Shown piece after piece: positions 6,093 through 12,589 of a stretch of 13,888 nucleotides of DNA (positions are counted from its first letter, which is position 1; the number at the start of each line of letters is the position of its first letter). The translations under genes were made by a program, and so were the position numbers. The notes beneath the pieces are model-generated. The model saw nothing but the letters and a program-made list of their open reading frames with translations. It was not told the DNA's origin and did not search any database. This DNA comes from JBBRMY01 sp038230595 (GTDB lineage: Bacteria; Bacteroidota; Ignavibacteria; Tepidaquicellales; Tepidaquicellaceae). The DNA lies in NCBI GenBank assembly GCA_038230595.1, contig JBBRMY010000062.1:1-13888 (forward strand). The letters run 5' to 3'.

Positions 6093-8219
6093 TTATGCTT
6101 CTGTAGTTGGTGCTTCAGTTTTTGGTGCTTCAGGTCTTGTTGATTCAGGCTTTGGGAGCAAAGCTTTTCTGCTTAGCTTGAACTTTCCATTATCTTCAAA
6201 TCCTATCAGCTTTACTTTTACTGCTTCACCAACTTTTAAAACTTCATCTACTTTTTTCAGTCTCTTGTGATCAACTTCAGAGATGTGAAGAAGTCCCTCT
6301 TTACCCGGTAAAATTTCAACGAATGCTCCGAAATCTTTTATAGATTTTACAGTACCGTCATAAACTTTTCCGACCTCAGGAATTTCAACAAGCTTTCTTA
6401 TAACTCTTAAAGCCTTCTCTGCACTTTCTTCATTGATTGCAGCAACTGTTAGCTTACCTGAATCATCAATATCTATTTCAGCTCCGCTGTCTGCAACTAT
6501 ACTCCTGATCATTTTTCCACCAGGACCGATAACTGTGCCGATCATATCTGTTGGTATCATTAATGTATAAAGTCTTGGTGCATAAGGAGACATTTCTGAT
6601 TTAGTTTCAGAAATTGTTTTGTCCATAATTCCAAGTATGTGCAGTCTTCCGTCTTTTGCCTGGGCAAGAGCTTTTTCAATAATATCCATTGAAATACCTC
6701 TTATCTTAATATCCATCTGAATTGCTGTAATACCTTCAGTTGTTCCTGCTGCCTTGAAATCCATATCACCGAAGTGATCTTCATCTCCAAGTATATCAGA
6801 TAGAATAGCGATCTTATCGCCTTCTTTTATAAGACCCATTGCAATTCCTGCAACTGATTTTTTCATCTGAACTCCGGCTTCCATCATAGCAAGTGATCCT
6901 GCGCAGACTGTTGCCATTGAAGATGAACCATTCGATTCAAGTACATCAGAAACAATTCTCAAAGTGTAAGGAAAATCCGCAGGCACCATTCCTTTTAAGG
7001 ATCGTTCAGCTAGATTTCCGTGACCTATTTCTCTTCTTCCCGGTCCCGGTCTTCCGCCTACTTCACCTGTAGAAAATGCAGGAAAATTATAATGAAGTAT
7101 AAATGTTTTTTTGAACTCATCTTTTAATCCTTCGATAAGCTGTGCATCTGATTTTGTACCAAGAGTAACTGTAGTTAAACTCTGTGTCTGTCCTCTTGTG
7201 AATAAAGCAGAACCGTGTGTTCTTGGAAGAACGCCGATCTCGCATGTAATATCCCTTATATCAGTTGTTTTTCTTCCATCTAATCTTTTTTTATCATCAA
7301 GGATCATGCTTCTCATAACTTCATACTGAATGTCATGCATTACTGTATGCATGTGCTTTTCATTATCAGGATATTTTTCTTTCAGTGCTTCAACAATGCT
7401 GCCTGAAAGCTCTTTATGCTGTGAATGTCTTTCTTCTTTAGTAAGAATTGTAGCAGTCAGCTTTTTAATTTTTTCATAATAATGATCATGAATTTCTTTT
7501 TCCAACTGTTCGAATACGATCTTCTCAGTTATCGGCTGCTTTTGCTTTCCTGCTTCTTTAGCAAATTCCATCTGGAATTTACAGATTTCAGTAATATGTT
7601 TTAAAGCAAACTTTACGGCATCAAGAAAAACTTCTTCTGATATCTCTTTGCATTCTCCTTCAACCATCAGAACAGAATCTTCTGTTCCTGCAACAACTAT
7701 ATCAAATTCACTTTCTTCAAGCTCTTTATGTGAAGGATTTAATTTATATTCTCCGTTAACTCTTCCTACTCTGACCTCTGTAACTGCAAGATCGAATGGT
7801 ATATCGGAAATAAGAAGTGCTGCTGAAGATCCGATAGTTCCAAGAACATCAGTATCATTTTCACCATCAGCTGAATAAACTCCTGCTATGATCTCAACTT
7901 CATTGAAGAAACCGTCTGGGAACATCGGTCTTATTGGGCGGTCTATCAGCCTTGAAGATAATATCTCTTTCTCAGATGGTCTTCCTTCTCTTTTGAAAAA
8001 GCCTCCGGGAATTCTTCCCACTGAAGATACTTTTTCTTTATAATCAACTTTCAACGGAAACCAATCCTGCCCCGGGGCTACATCCGGCTTAGCTGTTGCG
8101 GTACATAATACATAATTGTCGCCATAGGAGATCATTACTGCTCCGTTTGCCTGCTTAGCAAATCTTCCGGTTTCGAGCTTTAAGGTTTTTCCGCCGAGCT
8201 CAAGTGTTTTTACTATCAA
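6093..8219 (-). CDS. pnp: Polyribonucleotide nucleotidyltransferase (PNPase)
   Basis: PNPase is the phosphorolytic 3'-to-5' exoribonuclease of bacterial mRNA decay, often part of the degradosome. The 708 residues show the standard order: first RNase PH domain (DYKEKVSSVGRIPGGFFKREG, SRLIDRPIRPMFP), helical linker, second RNase PH domain (FSTGEVGGRPGPGRREIGHG, then LAERSL), KH domain (GTVIGPGGKMIRSI) and S1 domain (GTVKSIKDFGAFVEI, then GLLHISEV). The last 20 or so residues are a low-complexity Pro/Thr/Glu tail (APKTEAPTTEA). The start codon at 8217-8219 is TTG, not ATG. It is supported by an in-frame stop seven codons upstream and by AAAGGA six bases before it. pnp follows rpsO, as in many bacteria, with 77 bp between, and the two are probably co-transcribed. 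Confidence 0.98.
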   Translation of the reverse strand: MIVKTLELGGKTLKLETGRFAKQANGAVMISYGDNYVLCTATAKPDVAPGQDWFPLKVDYKEKVSSVGRIPGGFFKREGRPSEKEILSSRLIDRPIRPMFPDGFFNEVEIIAGVYSADGENDTDVLGTIGSSAALLISDIPFDLAVTEVRVGRVNGEYKLNPSHKELEESEFDIVVAGTEDSVLMVEGECKEISEEVFLDAVKFALKHITEICKFQMEFAKEAGKQKQPITEKIVFEQLEKEIHDHYYEKIKKLTATILTKEERHSQHKELSGSIVEALKEKYPDNEKHMHTVMHDIQYEVMRSMILDDKKRLDGRKTTDIRDITCEIGVLPRTHGSALFTRGQTQSLTTVTLGTKSDAQLIEGLKDEFKKTFILHYNFPAFSTGEVGGRPGPGRREIGHGNLAERSLKGMVPADFPYTLRIVSDVLESNGSSSMATVCAGSLAMMEAGVQMKKSVAGIAMGLIKEGDKIAILSDILGDEDHFGDMDFKAAGTTEGITAIQMDIKIRGISMDIIEKALAQAKDGRLHILGIMDKTISETKSEMSPYAPRLYTLMIPTDMIGTVIGPGGKMIRSIVADSGAEIDIDDSGKLTVAAINEESAEKALRVIRKLVEIPEVGKVYDGTVKSIKDFGAFVEILPGKEGLLHISEVDHKRLKKVDEVLKVGEAVKVKLIGFEDNGKFKLSRKALLPKPESTRPEAPKTEAPTTEA

Positions 8220-8231
8220 CTCATATCCTTT
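8217..8231 (-). promoter_or_regulatory. Shine-Dalgarno sequence fixing the TTG start of pnp
   Basis: On the minus strand AAAGGA (8226-8231) is followed by six bases and then TTG (8217-8219), the first codon of pnp. Only this and the porX start have a convincing Shine-Dalgarno sequence among the starts in the window. The strong site probably compensates for the weak TTG start. Confidence 0.75.
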
Positions 8232-8258
8232 CTGTAACTATTTTAATGTATAAAGACA

Positions 8259-8278
8259 AAATTCCCTTCCGGGAATTT
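8259..8278 (-). promoter_or_regulatory. Hairpin in the rpsO-pnp intergenic region
   Basis: A perfect 8-bp stem, AAATTCCC/GGGAATTT, carries a GGAA loop when read on the minus strand, matching the stable GNRA type. It lies 18 bases after the rpsO stop and about 40 bases before the pnp start. In E. coli the rpsO-pnp gap holds a terminator and an RNase III-processed hairpin; this one lacks a U-tract, so a processing or stability role is more likely than termination. That role is inference. Confidence 0.5.
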
Positions 8279-8296
8279 ATGTCAAAAAAATCAGAA

Positions 8297-8566
8297 TTAT
8301 TTTCTGATGTTCAGTTCTTTAATTATTGTTCTGTATCTTGTGATATCTTTATTCTCAAGATATTTCAGCAGCTTTCTTCTTTTACCTACCATTTTAAGCA
8401 ATCCTCTTCTTGAGTGATTGTCTTTTTTGAACAGGCTGAAATGATCAGCTGAAAGATCGTTTATTCTTTTTGTAAGAATTGCGATCTGTACTTCGGACTT
8501 TCCTGAATCTTTGTCATTGTTGCCAAATTTGGTAACAATTTCGTTTTTTTGTTCTTTAGTTAACAT
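8297..8566 (-). CDS. rpsO: 30S ribosomal protein S15
   Basis: S15 is a primary binder of 16S rRNA in the central domain of the 30S subunit. The 89-residue length is exactly typical. The conserved order is visible: SEVQIAILTKRINDLSADHF, with the GK-SEVQIA start of helix 1; the HSRRGLLKMVGKRRKLLKYL block that contacts rRNA; and the ending YRTIIKELNIRK. The ATG at 8564-8566 lies inside the end of ribF (11-bp overlap), so the two are probably translationally coupled. No Shine-Dalgarno sequence is visible. S15 represses its own translation in several bacteria, but with no separate leader here I cannot see such a site. Confidence 0.98.
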   Translation of the reverse strand: MLTKEQKNEIVTKFGNNDKDSGKSEVQIAILTKRINDLSADHFSLFKKDNHSRRGLLKMVGKRRKLLKYLENKDITRYRTIIKELNIRK

Positions 8567-9500
8567 GTAATTTATTTATTATGTTTAAAGTTTTTTGTTT
8601 ATCTGTATTTATTTTTTGTATCAGCTCTTCAACTGATCCAAACTTTTCTTCATTTCTTATAAAATTTATGAACTCTACTGTTATTTCTTCTCCGTAAATT
8701 TCCTGATCAAAATCAAAAATATTTACTTCGACGCTTTTCTTATTTACATCTTTGAAGGTTGGATTAAATCCAATACTCATCATTCCAAAATATATCTCAT
8801 TTCTCACCCTGCATCTTACTGCGTAAATTCCATTTCCAGGAATGAGCTTATACTCATTTTCAACTTCAATATTGGCAGTAGGATAACCGAGTTCCCGTCC
8901 TCTTTTAAAGCCCCCAATAACTTTTCCAGTTAGAGAATAATACTTTCCAAGAAGTAGATTTGCTTTAGATATTTCACCAGATAAAAGAAAATTCCTGATC
9001 AAAGTACTGCTTACTACCTCAGCATCTAAAGTATATTCATCAACTTTATGAACCTTGAATCCATATTTATCGGAAAGCTCAAAAATGGTTTCTATGCTTC
9101 CTTCTCTGTTTTTTCCAAAGTGATGATCGTAACCTATAACAAGATCGGTTATGCCGGTTTTTCTGATTATATAATTTTCAAAAAAATCTTTTGCCGGAGT
9201 GGAGGAGAAATCCTTTGTGAATTCAATTATTCGGGCAACATCAATGCCTGCTTTTTCAAAGAGCTTAAGCTTTTCTTCTGTGGAAGATAAAAGCTTTATT
9301 TTTGTTTCTTTATTTTTAAGAACTATCTGGGGGTGCGGATCAAATGTTACTACTACTGTTCTGCATCCTTTTTCTTTCTTGATCTTGTTTAACTCATCAA
9401 ATATCTGCTGATGACCAATGTGAACGCCGTCAAATGTGCCAACTGTTACAGCACTGTTTTTATCAAACTCTATATCTTCAGGATCCCGTGATATTATCAT
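8556..9500 (-). CDS. ribF: Bifunctional riboflavin kinase / FAD synthetase RibF
   Basis: RibF phosphorylates riboflavin to FMN and adenylates FMN to FAD in the cytoplasm. The 314 residues match the bifunctional form. The N-terminal FAD-synthetase domain shows VGTFDGVHIGHQQIF (the GxxxxxHxGH nucleotidyltransferase motif), VVTFDPHPQIVL, GYDHHFGKNREGS and SSTLIRNFLLSG. The C-terminal riboflavin-kinase domain starts near residue 185 with GKVIGGFKRGRELGYPTANI, followed by NGIYAVRC and FNPTFK. The start is the ATG at 9498-9500. It has no Shine-Dalgarno sequence, and a terminator-like hairpin stands immediately upstream. The order ribF-rpsO-pnp is conserved in many bacteria, and the 3' end overlaps rpsO by 11 bp. 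Confidence 0.97.
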   Translation of the reverse strand: MIISRDPEDIEFDKNSAVTVGTFDGVHIGHQQIFDELNKIKKEKGCRTVVVTFDPHPQIVLKNKETKIKLLSSTEEKLKLFEKAGIDVARIIEFTKDFSSTPAKDFFENYIIRKTGITDLVIGYDHHFGKNREGSIETIFELSDKYGFKVHKVDEYTLDAEVVSSTLIRNFLLSGEISKANLLLGKYYSLTGKVIGGFKRGRELGYPTANIEVENEYKLIPGNGIYAVRCRVRNEIYFGMMSIGFNPTFKDVNKKSVEVNIFDFDQEIYGEEITVEFINFIRNEEKFGSVEELIQKINTDKQKTLNIINKLHVN

Positions 9501-9510
9501 AGACCATTTA

Positions 9511-9545
9511 AATAAAAACAGAATTGATTAAAAATATCAATTCTG
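9511..9545 (-). terminator. Terminator-like hairpin directly upstream of ribF
   Basis: A perfect 10-bp stem (arms 9519-9528 and 9536-9545, CAGAATTGAT/ATCAATTCTG) has a 7-nt loop. Read on the minus strand it is followed by TTTTTATTT and then, 10 bases later, the ribF ATG. The orientation fits an intrinsic terminator reading towards ribF. It may be an attenuator in the ribF leader, or the terminator of a minus-strand transcript that begins in this gap. On the plus strand it has no U-tract. Confidence 0.55.
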
Positions 9546-9593
9546 CCGGTCATTCTAAGCTCAGACTTATTTCAAATTAATATAACTTTTATA

Positions 9594-9621
9594 AAAAATA
9601 TACGAATAAAAATATACGTAT
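9594..9621. repeat. Tandem 14-bp direct repeat, possible operator
   Basis: Two adjacent copies of AAAAATATACGnAT occupy 9594-9607 and 9608-9621 and differ only at n (A in the first, T in the second). The second copy contains the palindrome ATACGTAT. Adjacent half-sites of this kind upstream of an uptake operon suggest a regulator-binding site. No specific regulator is identified, and AT-richness raises the chance of coincidence. Confidence 0.4.
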
Positions 9622-9625
9622 TTAT

Positions 9626-9650
9626 CCTCTGATTAACAATGGATTAGAGG
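9626..9650 (+). promoter_or_regulatory. Stem-loop in the leader of the receptor operon
   Basis: CCTCTGAT (9626-9633) pairs with ATTAGAGG (9643-9650) through eight pairs including one G-U, around a 9-nt loop. It lies about 85 bases before the receptor start, immediately after the tandem repeat. It could be an RNA structure in the 5' leader or an imperfect operator dyad. Confidence 0.35.
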
Positions 9651-9734
9651 AGTATAATGCCGGAAAAATACCAAAATATCAGAATTGAAATTCTATTAAA
9701 TTTTGACAATTTTAGAGTGGGACGATAGTTACAT

Positions 9735-11825
9735 ATGATCATAAAATTCATATTTTACACGATTTTTGCATTTTCTGCAATAAGCTTCACGTTTGCTCAA
9801 AATCCAATAAACTCTTCAAATGATTCTCTTAAAGAGTATCATTTAGACTCCACTATCGTCACAGCTACTCGAACCGAACAGAAAGCCGGCGACTCGCCAA
9901 TTCCCGTTTACCTCATCTCAAAAGAAGAAATTAAACATTCGGGAAGTTCAAAGCTGGATGACATACTTAAAGAACAAACGGGCATTAGTATTACTAATTT
10001 TCTTTATTCAGGTGTTCAGATGCAGGGTTTAGATCCTGCTTATTCATTGATCCTGATTAACGGCGAGCCTTTGGTCGGAAGAAATGGCGGAACAATTGAT
10101 CTTTCAAGAATAAATCTTGCGAATGTAAAGCAGATCGAAATAGTCAAAGGTCCTTCATCTTCATTATATGGCAGCGAAGCTCTTGCAGGCGTTATTAACA
10201 TTATTACAGAAACTCCAAAAAACAAATTCAGCTCAAGCTTTAATGCAAGGTTCGGAACATTTAATACTTCAGAACTTAATACAGATCTTGAATATATTAA
10301 GAATAGATTTTCAATATATGCTTTTGCAGACTATAACAGGTCAAGCGGATATAGTGTTTTCCAGGGTTCTTCAACCAGAACAGGGGCAGCGTACGATAAC
10401 TTTACGCTTAATCCAACTTTAAAATACTGGCTTACAGATAATATAAGCCTTGAGCTGAATTCAAGATTTTTCAATCAAAAAACTTCTGACATTGCACGTC
10501 TTGTAAATGGCGCAAGCAATTATGATGAGAAAACTTCACTTCAGGATTATAATAACTCTCTTATTCTGAATACAAGATTCAGCAGCAAGCTAAAGCTTCA
10601 GACAAAATTTTATAATACATTTTACGATTACAGTAATAAAATTACTGAACAGTCATCCGGCAATTTATATAACGAAGATAAATTTCAGCAAACATATTCA
10701 AAAGCGGAAGTTTTGCTTGAAGCGGATTATTTAAGATATAATAAAACTATTCTCGGAAGCGGAATTTCTTTTGACAATGTAAAAGCTGACCGGATATACG
10801 AAGGAGGCAAAAGCCAGAACAATAAATTTATTTATCTGCAGAATGAATTTACTCCTTTGCTAAATCTTAATATCACTGCAGGCGCGAGATACGATGATAA
10901 CAGTGACTATTCAAGTAAGTTAAGCCCGAAGCTTTCCATACTCTATAAACCATTTAAAACTGTTAGATTAAGAAGCTCATTCGGTACCGGTTTCAAAGCG
11001 CCTTCTTTTCAACAGCTATACCTGAATTTCACAAATCCACAGGTCGGATATTCAGTTTTCGGAACAACAGGATTTATTCCATCCTTTCAAAAATTAATTG
11101 ACAATGGAGAGATCGCAAAAGTTCTCATTGATCCATCAACTATATCTCAGATCAAACCTGAAAATTCACAGGCTTTTAATATAGATCTTTCTGTAAGTCC
11201 TATAAAGCAGATTTCCACAGAGGTTAATTTTTTCAGAAATGATATAAAAGACCTGATCGAAGTTTTACCGGTTGCTTCAAAAACGAATGGTCAACAGGTA
11301 TTTACATATTTTAATCTGAATAGAATTTATACACAAGGCGTTGAAGCAAATTTCAACCTTCAGCCGGTTAAAGGATTTAATGTAAGTCTTGGATACCAGT
11401 ATCTTGAAGCTAAAGATAAAGATATAATAGATGCGATTAATAATGGCACTATCTATAAGGTCGGAAGCACAGGAGTTGTAAGACCGGTTCAGCTTTCAGA
11501 ATACGGAGGACTGCTAAACCGTTCAAAACAGTCAGGAATTGTTAAACTCAGCTATGATTCAGAAAAGCTTAAAACAGTTTTTACAATTAGAACAGTTCTT
11601 AAAGGAAGATATGGGTTTGCTGATAAAAATGGCAACGGAATACTTGATGACGATAACGAATATGCTCCGGGATATTTGTTATGGAATACTTCTATATCAC
11701 ATCAGATTCTAAAAAATATTTCTATCCTGTTCGGAATTGATAATATTTTTGACCATACAAACCCCGATATAAGTCCCGAACTCCCCGGAAGGATAATTTA
11801 CTCTTCTTTTAACTATAAGTTTTAA
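9735..11825 (+). CDS. TonB-dependent outer-membrane receptor, HmuR/BtuB-like
   Basis: This is an energy-dependent importer of the outer membrane, driven by TonB-ExbB-ExbD. The 696 residues begin with a signal peptide (about 1-21, cut near FTFA|QN). A TonB-box-like STIVTATR is at 39-46. The plug domain follows, with VYLISKEEIKHSG, GPSSSLYGSEALAGVINII and TETPK. The C-terminal beta-barrel ends in aromatic FNYKF, as expected for BAM-dependent insertion. FKAP at 420-423 resembles the FRAP/YRAP box of haem receptors. The NPDL box is degenerate: the matching segment before KPENS reads ISQI (470-473). No His lies between them. Residues 630-642 (DKNGNGILDDDNE) resemble a calcium loop. The HmuY-family gene 32 bp downstream argues for haem or a haem-like ligand. 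Substrate is uncertain; it could also be a siderophore or cobalamin-type receptor. Confidence 0.92.
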   Translation: MIIKFIFYTIFAFSAISFTFAQNPINSSNDSLKEYHLDSTIVTATRTEQKAGDSPIPVYLISKEEIKHSGSSKLDDILKEQTGISITNFLYSGVQMQGLDPAYSLILINGEPLVGRNGGTIDLSRINLANVKQIEIVKGPSSSLYGSEALAGVINIITETPKNKFSSSFNARFGTFNTSELNTDLEYIKNRFSIYAFADYNRSSGYSVFQGSSTRTGAAYDNFTLNPTLKYWLTDNISLELNSRFFNQKTSDIARLVNGASNYDEKTSLQDYNNSLILNTRFSSKLKLQTKFYNTFYDYSNKITEQSSGNLYNEDKFQQTYSKAEVLLEADYLRYNKTILGSGISFDNVKADRIYEGGKSQNNKFIYLQNEFTPLLNLNITAGARYDDNSDYSSKLSPKLSILYKPFKTVRLRSSFGTGFKAPSFQQLYLNFTNPQVGYSVFGTTGFIPSFQKLIDNGEIAKVLIDPSTISQIKPENSQAFNIDLSVSPIKQISTEVNFFRNDIKDLIEVLPVASKTNGQQVFTYFNLNRIYTQGVEANFNLQPVKGFNVSLGYQYLEAKDKDIIDAINNGTIYKVGSTGVVRPVQLSEYGGLLNRSKQSGIVKLSYDSEKLKTVFTIRTVLKGRYGFADKNGNGILDDDNEYAPGYLLWNTSISHQILKNISILFGIDNIFDHTNPDISPELPGRIIYSSFNYKF

Positions 11826-11857
11826 CCAAATAACAAAAAATAAAATAAAAAACACAG

Positions 11858-12490
11858 ATGCAAAAAAGAATTAAATTAATGCTTAGCTCGTATTTACTTA
11901 TTACGTTTGCGATTATTTTTTATTCATGCTCGAATACAGTTGTAGAACCTAACGTACCCACAGGTGACCTGACTGTCAGAACAGTAAAAAACCTGCCTGC
12001 GAATGCTGATTCATCAAACAAATTTACATATTTCAGATTTAGTGATAGTTCAGTTGTTACAGGTGTTGATACTGTAAATTTTAAATGGGATATTGCATTT
12101 AAAAATACTACGATCATAATTAATGGAAGTACACCGGGCGGCGCCGGGATCAGATATGGTTCAGGCGGTGCAATAGTCTATACAGCTTCATTCGACACAA
12201 TATCAGTTGTTCCTGTTCTTCCTTTCGCAGTTGATACCACTGCCACTAAGCTTGCAATTACTCCGGGATCAGGTAATGGCTGGTACTCTTATGATTTTGT
12301 TAATAATATTGTAAATCCGATCCTTACAAGGACATTAATAATAAGAACAGGTGATGGCAAATATGCAAAAGTTCAGATTCTAAGTTATTACAAGGATTCA
12401 AATCCTCAACCAAATCCAAATCCTCTGAACTTCAGATACTATACTTTCAAGTATACTTATCAGCCTGATGGTTCACAAAAAATAAAATAA
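11858..12490 (+). CDS. HmuY-family surface lipoprotein
   Basis: HmuY proteins of Bacteroidetes are outer-membrane lipoproteins that capture haem and hand it to the TonB receptor HmuR. This 210-residue protein has a lipoprotein signal (KRIK, then a hydrophobic stretch, FYSC) with the lipidated cysteine at position 24. The family pattern TYFRFSDSSVV, then VNFKWDIAFKNTTIIINGST, then a Gly-rich AGIRYGSGGAIVY, and the end LNFRYYTFKY are visible. Length agrees with the family. Oddly, the mature protein contains no His and no Met, and only the lipidated Cys, so the usual axial haem ligands are absent. It may bind haem differently or bind another ligand. It follows the receptor by 32 bp, probably co-transcribed, and is followed by a strong terminator. 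No Shine-Dalgarno sequence; the upstream bases are A-rich. Confidence 0.8.
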   Translation: MQKRIKLMLSSYLLITFAIIFYSCSNTVVEPNVPTGDLTVRTVKNLPANADSSNKFTYFRFSDSSVVTGVDTVNFKWDIAFKNTTIIINGSTPGGAGIRYGSGGAIVYTASFDTISVVPVLPFAVDTTATKLAITPGSGNGWYSYDFVNNIVNPILTRTLIIRTGDGKYAKVQILSYYKDSNPQPNPNPLNFRYYTFKYTYQPDGSQKIK

Positions 12491-12518
12491 GTTTAAAGTA
12501 AATTATCGCTTTCTAAAC

Positions 12519-12556
12519 AAAAAGACCTGTAAGAAAAATCTTACAGGTCTTTTTTT
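12519..12556. terminator. Bidirectional intrinsic terminator between convergent genes
   Basis: A perfect 16-bp stem (12519-12534 and 12539-12554, core GACCTGTAAGA/TCTTACAGGTC) with an AAAA loop is followed on the plus strand by TTTTTTATTT. The A-run on the opposite side gives a U-tract on the minus strand too. It sits 28 bp after the lipoprotein stop and 33 bp past the peptidase stop, so it should serve both transcripts. Confidence 0.93.
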
Positions 12557-12589
12557 ATTTTAAATTCAGAATTTAAATATTATTAATAT

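Larger units (their letters stand above)
9501..9734. promoter_or_regulatory. Divergent regulatory region between ribF and the TonB receptor
   Basis: These 234 very AT-rich bases separate the minus-strand core cluster from the plus-strand receptor operon, so both promoters should lie here. It contains a hairpin next to ribF, a tandem 14-bp repeat and a second stem-loop. I do not see a convincing match to either the sigma-70 consensus or the Bacteroidetes TAnnTTTG type at a sensible position. No cobalamin, FMN or TPP riboswitch core is recognisable. Confidence 0.6.

Noticed and set aside
6064..6270. 68-codon plus-strand frame with a Ser/Phe/Ala-rich product
   Set aside because: It is antisense to the low-complexity tail of pnp and starts inside the hairpin repeat; its composition reflects the opposite strand.
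9704..9732. TTGACA followed 17 bases later by TAGTTA, resembling a sigma-70 promoter
   Set aside because: Transcription would begin inside the receptor's signal-peptide codons, and the first ATG is well supported by the signal peptide. Probably coincidence.
9546..9734. Possible cobalamin or other riboswitch upstream of the TonB receptor
   Set aside because: No B12-box-like or other riboswitch core is recognisable, and only simple short stem-loops are present.
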